A stretch of DNA of 44,764 nucleotides from an uncultured Bacteroidota bacterium (GCA_903889265.1 CAISWS010000480.1:1-44764); one strand, 5' to 3'. Numbered from the stretch's first letter, positions 23,501 through 31,969 are shown. The notes: generated from the letters alone by a model not told the origin. Made by a program: numbers and translations.

Positions 23501-24403
23501 CAGTTATTACCGGCTGATACAACCTTATGCAGCGGCTCCCCGCTTATTCTAAAACCAACAACCGGTATTAATGCAGTATGGCAGGATGGCACGCATGATT
23601 CTGTTTATAATGTTACCCATTCGGGCACTTACTCTGTCACCGTACTTACGGTTTGCGGAACGTTTACAGATTCCACCGTTGTGGTTGAACATGCAACACC
23701 GGTAGTAAACCTCGGGCACGATTCCCTGCTTTGTAATGGTGATAGTATTGCGCTAAATGCTTTTTTCCCAAACTCAACTTATAAATGGAGCACCGGTTCA
23801 AATGCCTCCGGCATTACTGTAAATGCCCAGGATAAGTACACAGTTACAGTAAACTCCTTTGGTTGTATTGCTGTTGATAGCGTCAGCTTTGACACGGCAA
23901 GCGTTAGCCACCAGCTTTTACCTGGCGACACCACCATCTGCGAAGGCACCGAACTTATTCTTACTCCAAAAGCCGGTGCTAATCCTGTTTGGCAGGACGG
24001 CTCACATGGCCCCACTTACACCGTTACTGCTTCCGGGCTTTATACCATTTCAGTTGCTACCATTTGTGGAGAATACAGTGATTCAATAAATGTTGTGGTA
24101 GATGTTTGCCCCAGCAACCTGCATGTAGCTGATGCTTTTACGCCTAACGGAGATGGTGTGAATGATCACTTTACCGTTTACGGCGAAAGCATTGAGGACT
24201 ATGAAATAAAAATATTCGACCGCTGGGGCGAAAAAGTTTACGACTCACGCGATGTAACTGAATTGAATAGCCTCAGCCGTGGCTGGGACGGCACTTACAA
24301 AGGCAAACTACAGGACCCTGCTGCCTTTGCCTACATCATTACCGCCAAAGGTTATGATGGCAAGGACTATTTTAAAAAGGGGTATGTTATTCTGATACGG
24401 TAA
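20543..24403 (+). CDS. Large secreted adhesin-like protein with gliding-motility-associated (T9SS type B) C-terminal domain
   Basis: 1286 residues. A signal peptide ends near residue 19 (LSPGIRAQG). The body is Thr/Ser/Gly-rich with many Ig-like/PKD-like beta modules (for example GGTPLYTYTI, GGTQPYKYTF, GGFPPYIVSI), as in SprB-related surface proteins. Near the end, two module types alternate: A (VNLGHDSLLCNGDSIALNAF) and B (QLLPGDTTICEGTELILTP). The A-B pair at ~912-1050 is repeated at ~1051-1189 with high similarity. The last ~95 residues (FTPNGDGVNDHF, EIKIFDRWGEKVYDS, GWDGTYKG, GYVILIR) are the CHU_C/type B sorting domain. Likely role: surface adhesin or matrix protein. Confidence 0.93.
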   Translation: MRQFVILFFLFILSPGIRAQGLSVSSVDTTASVCYNDGSITIHPTGGTPLYTYTIISGPAVANVNYPILGGNDNTFADLHSGTYVVQVTDAAGHTLNVTVTVPGNYQFPVESLSINGDTIFSTGSLGKPPYRYAISDSSLNGPFGPSQASNAFPNLCNGTYYVRIYDSCQNFFTESIIVSSPALSISGFCQSNGTTNAVYGFVNASGNPPYSFRVVNGSYTGTNSTGIFNVPISYSCPDTIYVSDFCHASSKTIVDCYPLQATLCSNFSDSTASVNVTGGTQPYKYTFYQNISGAWVPSITQDSGNFYHLPYSTIYETVGFGVTDACGRTIDPSALTDFYLKIASSSACPFNDTISVSVSGAIGSGTITCLDCSPAQTDSLPKGIFVVPDTGTYTIRVVDGCGETRDTTVHAPNQGITGKVAYISCNGVQISATTSTGAPITAGVEYILYVLNSGVYDSVTENMTGLFVHLPNGSYLVKIIPPSCTPATVTFFVPYFDGYCTTPFFDQNCNIRLIVQYGSPSTDLPENYSLQSSTGTIYNEDPHGGGNGIFFNIPLGNYTLMSDSGCSVSQHFAFDFTLAETHTHSCLNASSVSLFPKNPYYYYCFNSRFIYVLSNADTTLRDTSLFSSSVTFAAVPPGTYLASAYFLNDSVFMADTLVANGNSHCVLDTLTVRVPQYAEPIISAKNVNVCGANSLGDIPFTIIGGFPPYIVSIFGQATTTTSSNTGVLNNIKPDSTYTIRVSDSCGISSTYSVSVIDTCNLNNCSFVSANFTVSDSSACSGQTLSFQNDFTAGSTYQWTANGNVFSTGANPAYQANTTGNIVFKCIITFGTHCKDSSSLAIQVDKTPVFNLGSDTAYCGNFTRVLSTGVYNTHWSTGVTDSVITVSAAGTYRATVNNACGHFADSVTITANPVPLVHLVADTIVCTGDSAMLNAFFPSSVYQWSNAATTSSITVSQSGLYVVTVTLQTCSVIDSSNFSAVTIVASQLLPADTTLCSGSPLILKPTTGINAVWQDGTHDSVYNVTHSGTYSVTVLTVCGTFTDSTVVVEHATPVVNLGHDSLLCNGDSIALNAFFPNSTYKWSTGSNASGITVNAQDKYTVTVNSFGCIAVDSVSFDTASVSHQLLPGDTTICEGTELILTPKAGANPVWQDGSHGPTYTVTASGLYTISVATICGEYSDSINVVVDVCPSNLHVADAFTPNGDGVNDHFTVYGESIEDYEIKIFDRWGEKVYDSRDVTELNSLSRGWDGTYKGKLQDPAAFAYIITAKGYDGKDYFKKGYVILIR

Positions 24404-24511
24404 AGCCTCGCTGTTTTTCCATCCAAAACCTTTTTCACCTATTTCTGTTAATCGTTAGTCATGCCGGATGCATACATAATTTTATATAAACAACCGCGTT
24501 AAAATTTAAGT

Positions 24512-26509
24512 ATGCCAACTGATATCAAAGTCACCCCTCCAACGGAGTTATCAGAAGAGGCCGCCAATAGCATTATAAGGCTCAGCGGTTTTTTTAAGAA
24601 ACTACGCTTTGTGCTCAATTCAAAGCTTAAAGGCCAGGAAGAAACTGATGCACTTTCAAGCGTAGTGTCCGCAGCGGATATACCTCAACTTAAAAATGCG
24701 CTGTTAAACATTTTTAAAGAAGCCGATTTTTCACAATGCATTAGCAGCAGCGGTATACCGATGGGTTCGTCTTTTGCTGATGAAACAATCAGGATAATCA
24801 AGGGGAAAATATTACCCTACCTGCATAATCCGAAAGATGCCGGCACCATTATCCACGAAATCTTTAATGATTCCGGCGACCATGATAAAATTGTGCATTT
24901 GCTTCAGTACTTTAACAACCTGGAGGCACTTTTTACTGAAGAAGAAAAGAAAGAAATTCTTGCCACATTTTTAACCCAGATAACCAATGCGGTCCACGTC
25001 ATCTCCTACCGCATTGCCGCTTTAGGTATGGATGAAGATGTTTACACCCGGGCAGGAAAAGATGATGCACTGATAACCCCCTTTATGGAGCAGAACCACG
25101 AGGTTACCGAACTGTTGAATAATATTGAAAAAGGAAATACTGAAAAAATTGCAGAGGACCTGGCGCAAACCAAAATAATGATAGCGCACTGCCTGCAAAA
25201 CATTGCGCTGATTGATAAAAGCGCCGAGGTGAATGGCACCTCACTGCGCCAAACATATATACTGCGCAAACTTGAACTACTGATATCCAGGCTAACCAGC
25301 CTGTTACCCATTATCAGTTATGACGATGCCAATTTGGCATTTGAGGAATTATCTGCCTTGCTGCGTCATATTGTAATTGCCGAAACCAAACCCGAGAAAT
25401 TACGCCATTTCATTTCGCGTAATATGAACCTGATTGCTTTTCGCATTACCGAAAACAAAAGAAAAACCGGTGAACATTACATAGCCTCCACCAATGCTGA
25501 ATACTGGGACCTGTTTATTGCAGCCTGTGGCGGTGGGTTTATTGTCTCCTTTCTGGTAATTATAAAACTATATGTGCACCAGATGCATTTGCCCATGCTA
25601 TGGGAAGGTCTGCTTTATTCGCTCAACTACGCTACCGGTTTTGTGCTGGTACAAATGCTGGGTTTCTCCATAGCAACCAAGCAACCGGCCATGACTGCCG
25701 CATTCCTAGCTGCATCTCTTGATGACATTAAAGACGATGCATCACGTTATCACCACCTGGCCGCCACAGTTGCAAAAGTATCGCGCAGTCAGTTGGTTTC
25801 TTTTGCAGGCAACTTATTGGTAGTATTTCCCTGTAGCTTGCTTTGGATAATTGCACTTACTCATATGAGCACTAAACCTGTTATTGAGTCAGCCGTGGCC
25901 AGCGAACTTTTAGAGGGCGTTCATCCGCTTTCCTCTCCCTTATTTTGGTATGCTTCAATAGCCGGGGCATTTCTGTTTTTAGCTGGTATTATATCAGGTT
26001 TTGGTGATAACAAAGTGGTAGTAAGCAAAATAGGTTTAAGGTTAGAGGCTCACCCTTTTTTAAAGAAAAGAATGTCGGCTGAACGCAGGCGTAAACTTTC
26101 CTCCTACATCGAAAAAAACCTGGGCCCTTTATTAGGTAATATTGCGGTAGGTTTTATGCTGGGCATGGCTGGATTTTTTGGTAAAATAACCGGCCTGCCA
26201 TTCGATATACGTCACGTCACTTTTTCAACCGGCAACATAGCGCTGGGATTTTACGGACTTAATTTTCATGTAACCGTAGGCCTGGTTGTCGCTACCTTAA
26301 CTGGCATTTTCATCATTGGCGTTTTTAATTTTGTGGTAAGCTTTTTCCTGGCCCTGCAGGTGGCAGCGCGTTCGCGGGGTTTAAGATTGAGCGATTACCC
26401 CAAAGTAGCTGCAGCTATTGGGGTTTACTTTAAAAATCATCCGGCACATTTCTTTTGGCCGGAGAGGAAATCCAGTATTGAAGTTATAGAACAGCGCGAA
26501 GTAAATTAG
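24512..26509 (+). CDS. PF10136-family membrane protein (named site-specific recombinase, Gcr-like)
   Basis: 665 residues. The N-terminal ~330 residues are helical and soluble. The C-terminal half has about seven hydrophobic segments (roughly 335-355, 362-385, 430-455, 468-490, 540-562, 572-590, 600-630). Conserved strings such as FGDNKVVVSKIGLRLEAHPFL and GPLLGNIAVGFMLGMAGFFGKITGLPFDIRHVTFSTGN match the family annotated as site-specific recombinase after gonococcal Gcr. No recombinase catalytic motif (Ser-type, or Arg-His-Arg-Tyr) is visible, and the membrane topology argues against that chemistry. The real function is unknown. It converges on uvrB with a 10-bp gap. Confidence 0.75.
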   Translation: MPTDIKVTPPTELSEEAANSIIRLSGFFKKLRFVLNSKLKGQEETDALSSVVSAADIPQLKNALLNIFKEADFSQCISSSGIPMGSSFADETIRIIKGKILPYLHNPKDAGTIIHEIFNDSGDHDKIVHLLQYFNNLEALFTEEEKKEILATFLTQITNAVHVISYRIAALGMDEDVYTRAGKDDALITPFMEQNHEVTELLNNIEKGNTEKIAEDLAQTKIMIAHCLQNIALIDKSAEVNGTSLRQTYILRKLELLISRLTSLLPIISYDDANLAFEELSALLRHIVIAETKPEKLRHFISRNMNLIAFRITENKRKTGEHYIASTNAEYWDLFIAACGGGFIVSFLVIIKLYVHQMHLPMLWEGLLYSLNYATGFVLVQMLGFSIATKQPAMTAAFLAASLDDIKDDASRYHHLAATVAKVSRSQLVSFAGNLLVVFPCSLLWIIALTHMSTKPVIESAVASELLEGVHPLSSPLFWYASIAGAFLFLAGIISGFGDNKVVVSKIGLRLEAHPFLKKRMSAERRRKLSSYIEKNLGPLLGNIAVGFMLGMAGFFGKITGLPFDIRHVTFSTGNIALGFYGLNFHVTVGLVVATLTGIFIIGVFNFVVSFFLALQVAARSRGLRLSDYPKVAAAIGVYFKNHPAHFFWPERKSSIEVIEQREVN

Positions 26510-26519
26510 CGATAAGGGA

Positions 26520-28559
26520 TTACCTCCCATCACCCCCAAACTTCTCCTTCAGCAACCGCTGCATAGCCAGCATCTCATCCCTCAACTTAGCCGCCGTTAA
26601 AAAGTCCGTATCCTTAGAGGCTTCCAGCATCTTTTTACGGGTATCTTCTATACTACGCACCAGTTGCTCAGCAGTCATATATTGCACTACCGGTTCTGCC
26701 ACCAGCGATAACTGCTCTTCCTGCTCAATGTAAACATCAGGAGATAAACGGCGGATATCCAGCACCGATGTTTGCTGCATAATCTCCTCTTTTGATTTTA
26801 AAATAGTTTTCGGGGTAAGGCCATTTTCAGTGTTGTACGCTATCTGCTTTTCACGGCGCCGGGTGGTTTCATCAATGGTTAGCTGCATGCTGTCCGTTAT
26901 TTTATCGGCATACATAATAACCTTACCGTTGCTGTTACGCGCAGCACGGCCTGCTACCTGTATCAGGCTCCGGCGGTTACGCAAAAACCCTTCTTTGTCT
27001 GCATCCAGTATACATACCAGCGATACTTCGGGTAGGTCAAGCCCTTCTCTCAACAGGTTCACACCTATCAGCACATCAAATTTGCCCAGGCGCAGGTCGC
27101 GTATAATTTCTACGCGGTCAAGGGTATGTACTTCGCTATGTATATACTTACACTTTATATTCACCCGGCTCAGGTACTTATTTAGTTCTTCAGCCATTCG
27201 TTTGGTCAGCGTGGTTATTAAAACACGCTCATCTTTTTTCACGCGCTCATCAATCTCCTCCAAAATATCATCTATCTGGTTAATGCTTGGCCGCACCTCA
27301 ATAGGCGGGTCCAGCAAGCCGGTAGGACGCACTACCTGTTCAATAATTACTCCGCCCGATTTCTCCAGTTCATAATCGCCGGGCGTTGCACTTACATACA
27401 CGGCCTGGCTAACCAGCGTTTCAAACTCATGAAAATTCAGCGGCCTGTTATCCAGCGCCGATGGCAACCGGAAACCGTACTCCACCAAATTCATTTTCCG
27501 CGACCGGTCGCCGCCGTACATACCGCCAATCTGCGGTATAGTTACGTGGCTCTCATCCACTACCAGTAAAAAATCATCCGGAAAATAATCCAGCAAACAA
27601 TAAGGGCGGCTGCCCTTCCTTCTTCTATCCAAAAAGCGCGAGTAGTTCTCTATTCCCGAACAGTAGCCCAGCTCACGCATCATTTCCATATCAAAATCAA
27701 CGCGCTCTTTTATACGGGCAGCTTCAATATGCTTGCCCACCTCTCTGAAATATTCCACCTGTGTATTCAGTTCCAGCTGAATTTCATCCAGAATCTGCAA
27801 CAGTTTATCCTTTGCTGTTACATACAAATTGGCAGGGAAAATACCCACTGCCGTCATCTTACCCAATGTCCGTCCATTTGATGGCTCAAAGCTTTCCATC
27901 TCCTCAATTTCATCACCGAAAAAAGTAATACGGAATGCATAATCAACATAGGGCAGGGCTATTTCCACCACATCACCTTTTACCCGGAAGGTTCCCCGGC
28001 TCAAGTCCTCACCGCGCGAGTATAAACTCTGCACCAATGCATGCAAAAATCCGTTCCTCGTAATCTTCTGCCCAACTGTAATTCTGATGATGCCATTTTC
28101 ATACTCCACCGGATTACCCAAACCATAAATACACGATACCGAGGCCACCACTATAATATCGCGCCTGCCCGATAGCAATGCCGCCGTGGTAGCTAAGCGC
28201 AGCTTTTCAATTTCCTGGTTAATGGAAAGGTCCTTTTCAATATAAGTGCCCGATGAAACAATATAGGCCTCTGGCTGGTAGTAATCGTAATACGACACAA
28301 AATACTCCACAGAGTTATCCGGGAAGAACTGTTTAAACTCGCCATACAACTGCGATACCAGCGTTTTGTTATGGGTAAGTATAAGTGTGGGCTTGCCCAC
28401 ATTCTGTATCAGGTTGGCAACGGTAAAAGTTTTACCCGAGCCGGTAACGCCCAGCAACACCTGGTCGCGCTCACCTTTTAAAATGCCATCGGTAAGCTGC
28501 GCTATGGCAGAAGGCTGGTCGCCCGCAGGCTGGTATTTGGTAGTTAAGTTGAATTCCAT
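26520..28559 (-). CDS. uvrB: Excinuclease ABC subunit B
   Basis: 679 residues, the usual length. Walker A is GVTGSGKT (37-44). The beta-hairpin that inserts between DNA strands carries YYDYYQPEAYI (90-100). Helicase motifs include DESHVT, SATPGDYE, GVNLLREGLDLPEVSLVCILD and QVAGRAARN. The UVR domain at ~638-675 (DTDFLTAAKLRDEM) binds UvrA/UvrC. It is the damage-verifying helicase-like subunit of nucleotide excision repair. It is monocistronic here; uvrA and uvrC are elsewhere. Confidence 0.98.
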   Translation of the reverse strand: MEFNLTTKYQPAGDQPSAIAQLTDGILKGERDQVLLGVTGSGKTFTVANLIQNVGKPTLILTHNKTLVSQLYGEFKQFFPDNSVEYFVSYYDYYQPEAYIVSSGTYIEKDLSINQEIEKLRLATTAALLSGRRDIIVVASVSCIYGLGNPVEYENGIIRITVGQKITRNGFLHALVQSLYSRGEDLSRGTFRVKGDVVEIALPYVDYAFRITFFGDEIEEMESFEPSNGRTLGKMTAVGIFPANLYVTAKDKLLQILDEIQLELNTQVEYFREVGKHIEAARIKERVDFDMEMMRELGYCSGIENYSRFLDRRRKGSRPYCLLDYFPDDFLLVVDESHVTIPQIGGMYGGDRSRKMNLVEYGFRLPSALDNRPLNFHEFETLVSQAVYVSATPGDYELEKSGGVIIEQVVRPTGLLDPPIEVRPSINQIDDILEEIDERVKKDERVLITTLTKRMAEELNKYLSRVNIKCKYIHSEVHTLDRVEIIRDLRLGKFDVLIGVNLLREGLDLPEVSLVCILDADKEGFLRNRRSLIQVAGRAARNSNGKVIMYADKITDSMQLTIDETTRRREKQIAYNTENGLTPKTILKSKEEIMQQTSVLDIRRLSPDVYIEQEEQLSLVAEPVVQYMTAEQLVRSIEDTRKKMLEASKDTDFLTAAKLRDEMLAMQRLLKEKFGGDGR

Positions 28560-28590
28560 TTTTACAGAAACGCGAAGTTAAGTATTAGAT

Positions 28591-28617
28591 GCAAGAATCA
28601 GGAGGTAAGAATCAGGA
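28591..28617. repeat. Two near-identical 13-bp units (GCAAGAATCAGGA)
   Basis: GCAAGAATCAGGA (28591-28603) and GTAAGAATCAGGA (28605-28617) differ at one base and are separated by one base. They lie in the divergent gap between uvrB and the DinB-like gene. Confidence 0.6.
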
Positions 28618-28679
28618 CAAACCAATTTTAGATAACAAAATTGGCCGTATCTTGGTTCATCTTCAAACAAACCAATCTT

Positions 28680-29180
28680 ATGCATTTAAATTCGTTTCAC
28701 AACTTTCTCGAGTACTATGATAAAGTGCGCAACAGAACAAAAACCATCATCGCCAAAATCCCACCCGATAAAATTGACTGGACTTACCGCACAGGTAAAT
28801 TCACTTTTGCCGATTTGATAAGGCATTTGGGGGCGATTGAAAGATGGATGTATGCCGAAAACGCTCAGCAAAAACCCTCGCGTTATACCGGCTGCGGTAA
28901 GCAACTGGCTGATGGCCATTATGCTGTTTTGAAATATCTGGACGATACACATGCCGAAAGCCTGAAAATATTTTATTCACTTACGGAAGAAGACATTAAT
29001 AAAAAATGCCTTACGCCGGATAATACCCCCATTACTGTATGGAAATGGCTGCGCCTGATGGCAGAACATGAAATACATCACCGCGGACAGCTCTATTTAT
29101 ATCTCAGCCTGCTTGAAATTGAGGTTCCGGCATTGTATGGCCTTACCTCAGAAGAGGTTGCCGCTAAAGGGCTAAAATAA
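28680..29180 (+). CDS. DinB-family metal-dependent protein
   Basis: 166 residues from the ATG at 28680; an upstream in-frame TTG at 28641 is unlikely. It has the four-helix-bundle DinB/YfiT pattern: FADLIRHLGAIERWMY with the first His ligand, and EHEIHHRGQLYLYLSLL with the two other His near residue 135-140. The family includes thiol transferases (bacillithiol, mycothiol) and many proteins of unknown activity. Bacteroidota members are abundant. The substrate is unknown, and no neighbouring gene hints at one. It is divergent from uvrB, which may be coincidental. Confidence 0.82.
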   Translation: MHLNSFHNFLEYYDKVRNRTKTIIAKIPPDKIDWTYRTGKFTFADLIRHLGAIERWMYAENAQQKPSRYTGCGKQLADGHYAVLKYLDDTHAESLKIFYSLTEEDINKKCLTPDNTPITVWKWLRLMAEHEIHHRGQLYLYLSLLEIEVPALYGLTSEEVAAKGLK

Positions 29181-29255
29181 TAATTGAAAATCAATGATTT
29201 ATACAAATTGCAGGTATCAAAACAATGTCATTAACTGAACGATTGATTAGAAGAG

Positions 29256-29297
29256 AAATTAACCACTTAGACACTAAGAACACTAAGTTACACTAAG
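29256..29297 (-). repeat. Dispersed 42-bp repeat, copy 2
   Basis: Read on the minus strand: CTTAGTG, three bases, CTTAGTGTTCTTAGTG, then TCTAAGTGGTTAATTT. It has the same length and word order as copies at 14699, 29390 and 37949. Confidence 0.75.
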
Positions 29298-29389
29298 ATA
29301 TTTTTTAAACCACTTCAACATGATACCCAAAGGAAACATTAGCAGGTAGCATGGTCGGATAAAATCGGTTTTTGAATATTTCTTCTATT

Positions 29390-29431
29390 CCAAGTGGTTC
29401 TAAGTGTCCTTAGTGCCTAAGTGGTTAATTT
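29390..29431 (+). repeat. Dispersed 42-bp repeat, copy 3
   Basis: CCAAGTGGTTCTAAGTG, then TCCTTAGTGCC, then TAAGTGGTTAATTT. The length is 42 bp without gaps against the other copies; the 3' part is closest to consensus. Confidence 0.75.
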
Positions 29432-29556
29432 CCCTAAGTTAATGACATTGGCTGTCAAAACTCAAATTTGCCTTGCCATCCGTTAAAACGTCTGCCGGCA
29501 ACTAAAACTTCCCACTTATTTCTATCTTTAACCCCTATTAAAATTTTAAAAAACAT

Positions 29557-30135
29557 ATGGATATAGCAGAAATTGTAGCAGTTACAGGTGTTCCTGGATT
29601 ATTTAAGGTAGCAGCCCGCAGAAATGACGGCCTTATAGTTACCTCATTAGTGGATGATAAAACACAGTTCCTTTCGGGCAGAACCCACCTTTTTTCAACT
29701 TTAGATAACATCACGATTTTTACAACTGATGAACCAGCGATATTGAAAGATGTATTGGCTTCAATCAAAAAAATTGAAGGTAAACATCCTGTGCCCGATG
29801 TAAAAGACGATGCCAAGTTAAAAGCATGGTTAGAGGCTGCCCTGCCTAATTACGATAAGGAGAAGGTGCACGTAAGCGACATGAAAAAACTGGCCAAGTG
29901 GTATAATATACTCAACGGCAAAAACCTGATTGAAGAATTAACCGCCGGGAAAAAAGCTGAAGAAGCAGCTGAAGGCAAAGAAGAGGCTGGCGAAAAGGAA
30001 AAGAAGGAAGTTAAGAAAGACACTTCGGCTAAAAAAGAGCCTAAAGCCAAAGCAGTAAAAAGCGATAAGTCGAGCAAGGGTAGTAGCAAACCGGCACCGG
30101 TTAAAAAAATAACCACCCCGCGTAAAGCATCATAA
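29557..30135 (+). CDS. DUF5606 domain protein with charged low-complexity tail
   Basis: 192 residues. Residues ~1-130 match a domain conserved across Bacteroidota: IVAVTGVPGLFKVAARRNDGLIV, TLDNITIFTTDEP, LKDVLASIKK, and a second helical part KLKAWLEAALPNYDKEKVHVSDMKKLAKWYNIL. The tail (~135-192) is almost only Lys, Glu, Ala and Ser and is probably disordered. No activity is known for the family; its universal presence in the phylum suggests a housekeeping role. It is followed 4 bp later by the M3 peptidase gene, so the two are probably co-transcribed. Confidence 0.8.
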   Translation: MDIAEIVAVTGVPGLFKVAARRNDGLIVTSLVDDKTQFLSGRTHLFSTLDNITIFTTDEPAILKDVLASIKKIEGKHPVPDVKDDAKLKAWLEAALPNYDKEKVHVSDMKKLAKWYNILNGKNLIEELTAGKKAEEAAEGKEEAGEKEKKEVKKDTSAKKEPKAKAVKSDKSSKGSSKPAPVKKITTPRKAS

Positions 30136-30139
30136 TAAA

Positions 30140-31876
30140 ATGCCTGCTGCTATGAATGATACCGTTTTGATTCCACAACGGAAGAAGAGAAAATATTTGT
30201 CTGAAGATTTTGCCCCCTCCACCTGGCAGGCATTAGAACCTTACTACAAAGAACTGCTGGGGCGCGAAATCCTTTCAGCAGAGGAATTAAAAAACTGGCT
30301 CTCTGACTGGAGCGAAATGGAATCCGTTTTCGGCGAGTACTCACGCTGGATTTATGTGCGCACCACTATCGACACCGGCGACGACAAAGCAAAAGCCGAC
30401 CTTAATGACCTTTTTGTAAATATTGTTCCACATCTGTCTGCACAGGATAATTTGTTGAAGAAGAAGTTTATTGATTGCCCTTTCACTGAACAACTGGACC
30501 CTCAGATTTTTTCTACCACCATTCGCCGAATGAGGAAAGAGATTGAGCTTTTCCGCGAAGTAAATATTCCGCTGCAAAGCGAGTTGAGTTTAAAGCAAAG
30601 TAAGTTTAACGAAATTGCCGGTGCCCAGAGTATTCAGTATAAAGGCGCCGAAATCACCATTGAACAGGCATCCGTTTACCTGGCCAATACGGACCGGACG
30701 GTGCGCGATGAAGTTTACCATAAAATAGGCGAACGGCGCTTGCAGGACCGCGAAATACTGGACGACCTCCTTTCTGAACTAATCAGGCTCAGAAACCAGA
30801 TAGCGCTTAACGCCGGTTACAAAAACTACATGGAGTACCGCTTTGCCGAGTTAGGGCGGTTTGATTACGCGCCGGAAGATTGCCTTAAATTTCATGAGGT
30901 AATTCAGCAAACAGTTACACCACTTATTGAGGCGCTTTTTACTGAAAGGAAACAAAAGCTGGGGCTTAATGAGTTAAAACCCTGGGATATTGAAGTTGAT
31001 ACAAGCGGCAAGCAACCACTTAAACCATTTAACTCAACTACCGAGCTGGTTGATAAAACCATTACCTGCTTTAATGAGCTCGACCCATATTTTGGCGAGC
31101 GCATCAGCATTATGAATAGCATGAAATATCTTGACCTCGACTCGCGCATGCGCAAAAGCCCGGGGGGATATAACATGACGATGCCTGAAATTGGTGTGCC
31201 GTTTATTTTTATGAACTCCGCCAATAACGAACACGACCTGATTACCATAGTACATGAAGGTGGCCATGCCATACAAACCTTTTTAACGCACGACCTGGAG
31301 TTATTGGCCTTTAAGGAAGCGCCCGCAGAAATTGCCGAAGTTGCCAGTATGGGCATGGAATTGATGAGCATGGAGCATTGGGAGATTTTTTACAGCGAAA
31401 GTGATGATTTAAAAAGGGCGCGTAAAAATCACCTGCAATACATTTTACATGTACTTACCCGTACATGCCTGGGCGATAGTTTCCAGTTCTGGCTGTATAG
31501 CAACCCAATGCATACCGTTGAAGAACGGAGAAAAAAATGGCGCGAACTTCAACGCAAATTCGGCTCAGAGGTTGTGGACTGGAGTGATGATGAAAACCTG
31601 CATGAAATTAATTATCAGCGCATCATGCACTTTTACGAAGTGCCTTTTTACTATATAGAATACGCTTTTGCACAACTTGGCGCGCTGGCAATATGGAGAA
31701 ATTTTAAGCAGGACCCCGCCAAAGCAACAAAGGATTATACCAAAGCGCTTAGCCTGGGTTATACAAAACCAATCCCTGTTTTTTACGAAACTGCAGGTGC
31801 CAAATTCGATTTCTCTAAATCTTACATTTCAGGTTTAGTAACTTTTCTGGAAGAAGAACTGGCGAAATTGCAATAG
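30140..31876 (+). CDS. M3 family oligoendopeptidase
   Basis: 578 residues. The zinc site is HEGGH (372-376), in ITIVHEGGHAIQTF, with the third ligand probably E400 in EIAEVASMGMEL. The long helical N-terminal part and the C-terminal GALAIWRNFKQDP...YTKALSLGYTKPIP segment match the PepF/oligoendopeptidase branch. It cleaves short peptides in the cytosol. There is no signal peptide. It starts 4 bp after the DUF5606 stop. A nearby ATG (residue 5) is an alternative start. Confidence 0.92.
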   Translation: MPAAMNDTVLIPQRKKRKYLSEDFAPSTWQALEPYYKELLGREILSAEELKNWLSDWSEMESVFGEYSRWIYVRTTIDTGDDKAKADLNDLFVNIVPHLSAQDNLLKKKFIDCPFTEQLDPQIFSTTIRRMRKEIELFREVNIPLQSELSLKQSKFNEIAGAQSIQYKGAEITIEQASVYLANTDRTVRDEVYHKIGERRLQDREILDDLLSELIRLRNQIALNAGYKNYMEYRFAELGRFDYAPEDCLKFHEVIQQTVTPLIEALFTERKQKLGLNELKPWDIEVDTSGKQPLKPFNSTTELVDKTITCFNELDPYFGERISIMNSMKYLDLDSRMRKSPGGYNMTMPEIGVPFIFMNSANNEHDLITIVHEGGHAIQTFLTHDLELLAFKEAPAEIAEVASMGMELMSMEHWEIFYSESDDLKRARKNHLQYILHVLTRTCLGDSFQFWLYSNPMHTVEERRKKWRELQRKFGSEVVDWSDDENLHEINYQRIMHFYEVPFYYIEYAFAQLGALAIWRNFKQDPAKATKDYTKALSLGYTKPIPVFYETAGAKFDFSKSYISGLVTFLEEELAKLQ

Positions 31877-31969
31877 GCTATTGACGTCTGGAACAACGCT
31901 AAGCGTAAGTGTTTGACACCAGGATCCAGGGACCTTTACAGTCTCAGATCTTGGCACTAAAATCTGTTA

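Larger units (their letters stand above)
29223..29450. repeat. 228-bp palindromic element bounded by 14-bp inverted repeats (MITE-like)
   Basis: The ends CAATGTCATTAACT (29223-29236) and AGTTAATGACATTG (29437-29450) are perfect inverted repeats. Just inside lie two inverted copies of the dispersed 42-bp repeat: 29256-29297 (minus) and 29390-29431 (plus), with 29 of 32 matches over their outer part. About 92 bp of non-repeated sequence lies between them. The layout resembles a miniature inverted-repeat element; on RNA it would fold into a long hairpin. Target-site duplications were not identified. Confidence 0.7.
29181..29556. other. 376-bp intergenic gap dominated by a palindromic element
   Basis: Between the DinB-like and DUF5606 genes. 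Most of it is the 228-bp element at 29223-29450. The remaining 3' part carries TATCTTTA (29523-29530), a possible -7 box for the DUF5606 gene, 27 bp before its ATG. No open frame is convincing. Confidence 0.65.

Noticed and set aside
26830-27375. 181-codon open frame antisense to uvrB
   Set aside because: It lies wholly inside a well-supported uvrB and its translation is low in family-like patterns; a shadow frame.
28641-28679. TTG start at 28641 for the DinB-like gene
   Set aside because: The added residues are not family-like; the ATG at 28680 starts the conserved helix.
29223-29450. CRISPR-like array
   Set aside because: Repeats are inverted, only two copies, with one unique centre; no cas genes anywhere in the window.
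30904-31371. 155-codon open frame antisense to the M3 peptidase
   Set aside because: Covers the HEGGH region of the peptidase on the opposite strand and has no domain resemblance.
31877-31969. Regulatory or repeat element between the M3 peptidase and the esterase
   Set aside because: Some word-like strings are present but no repeated unit or hairpin could be defined.
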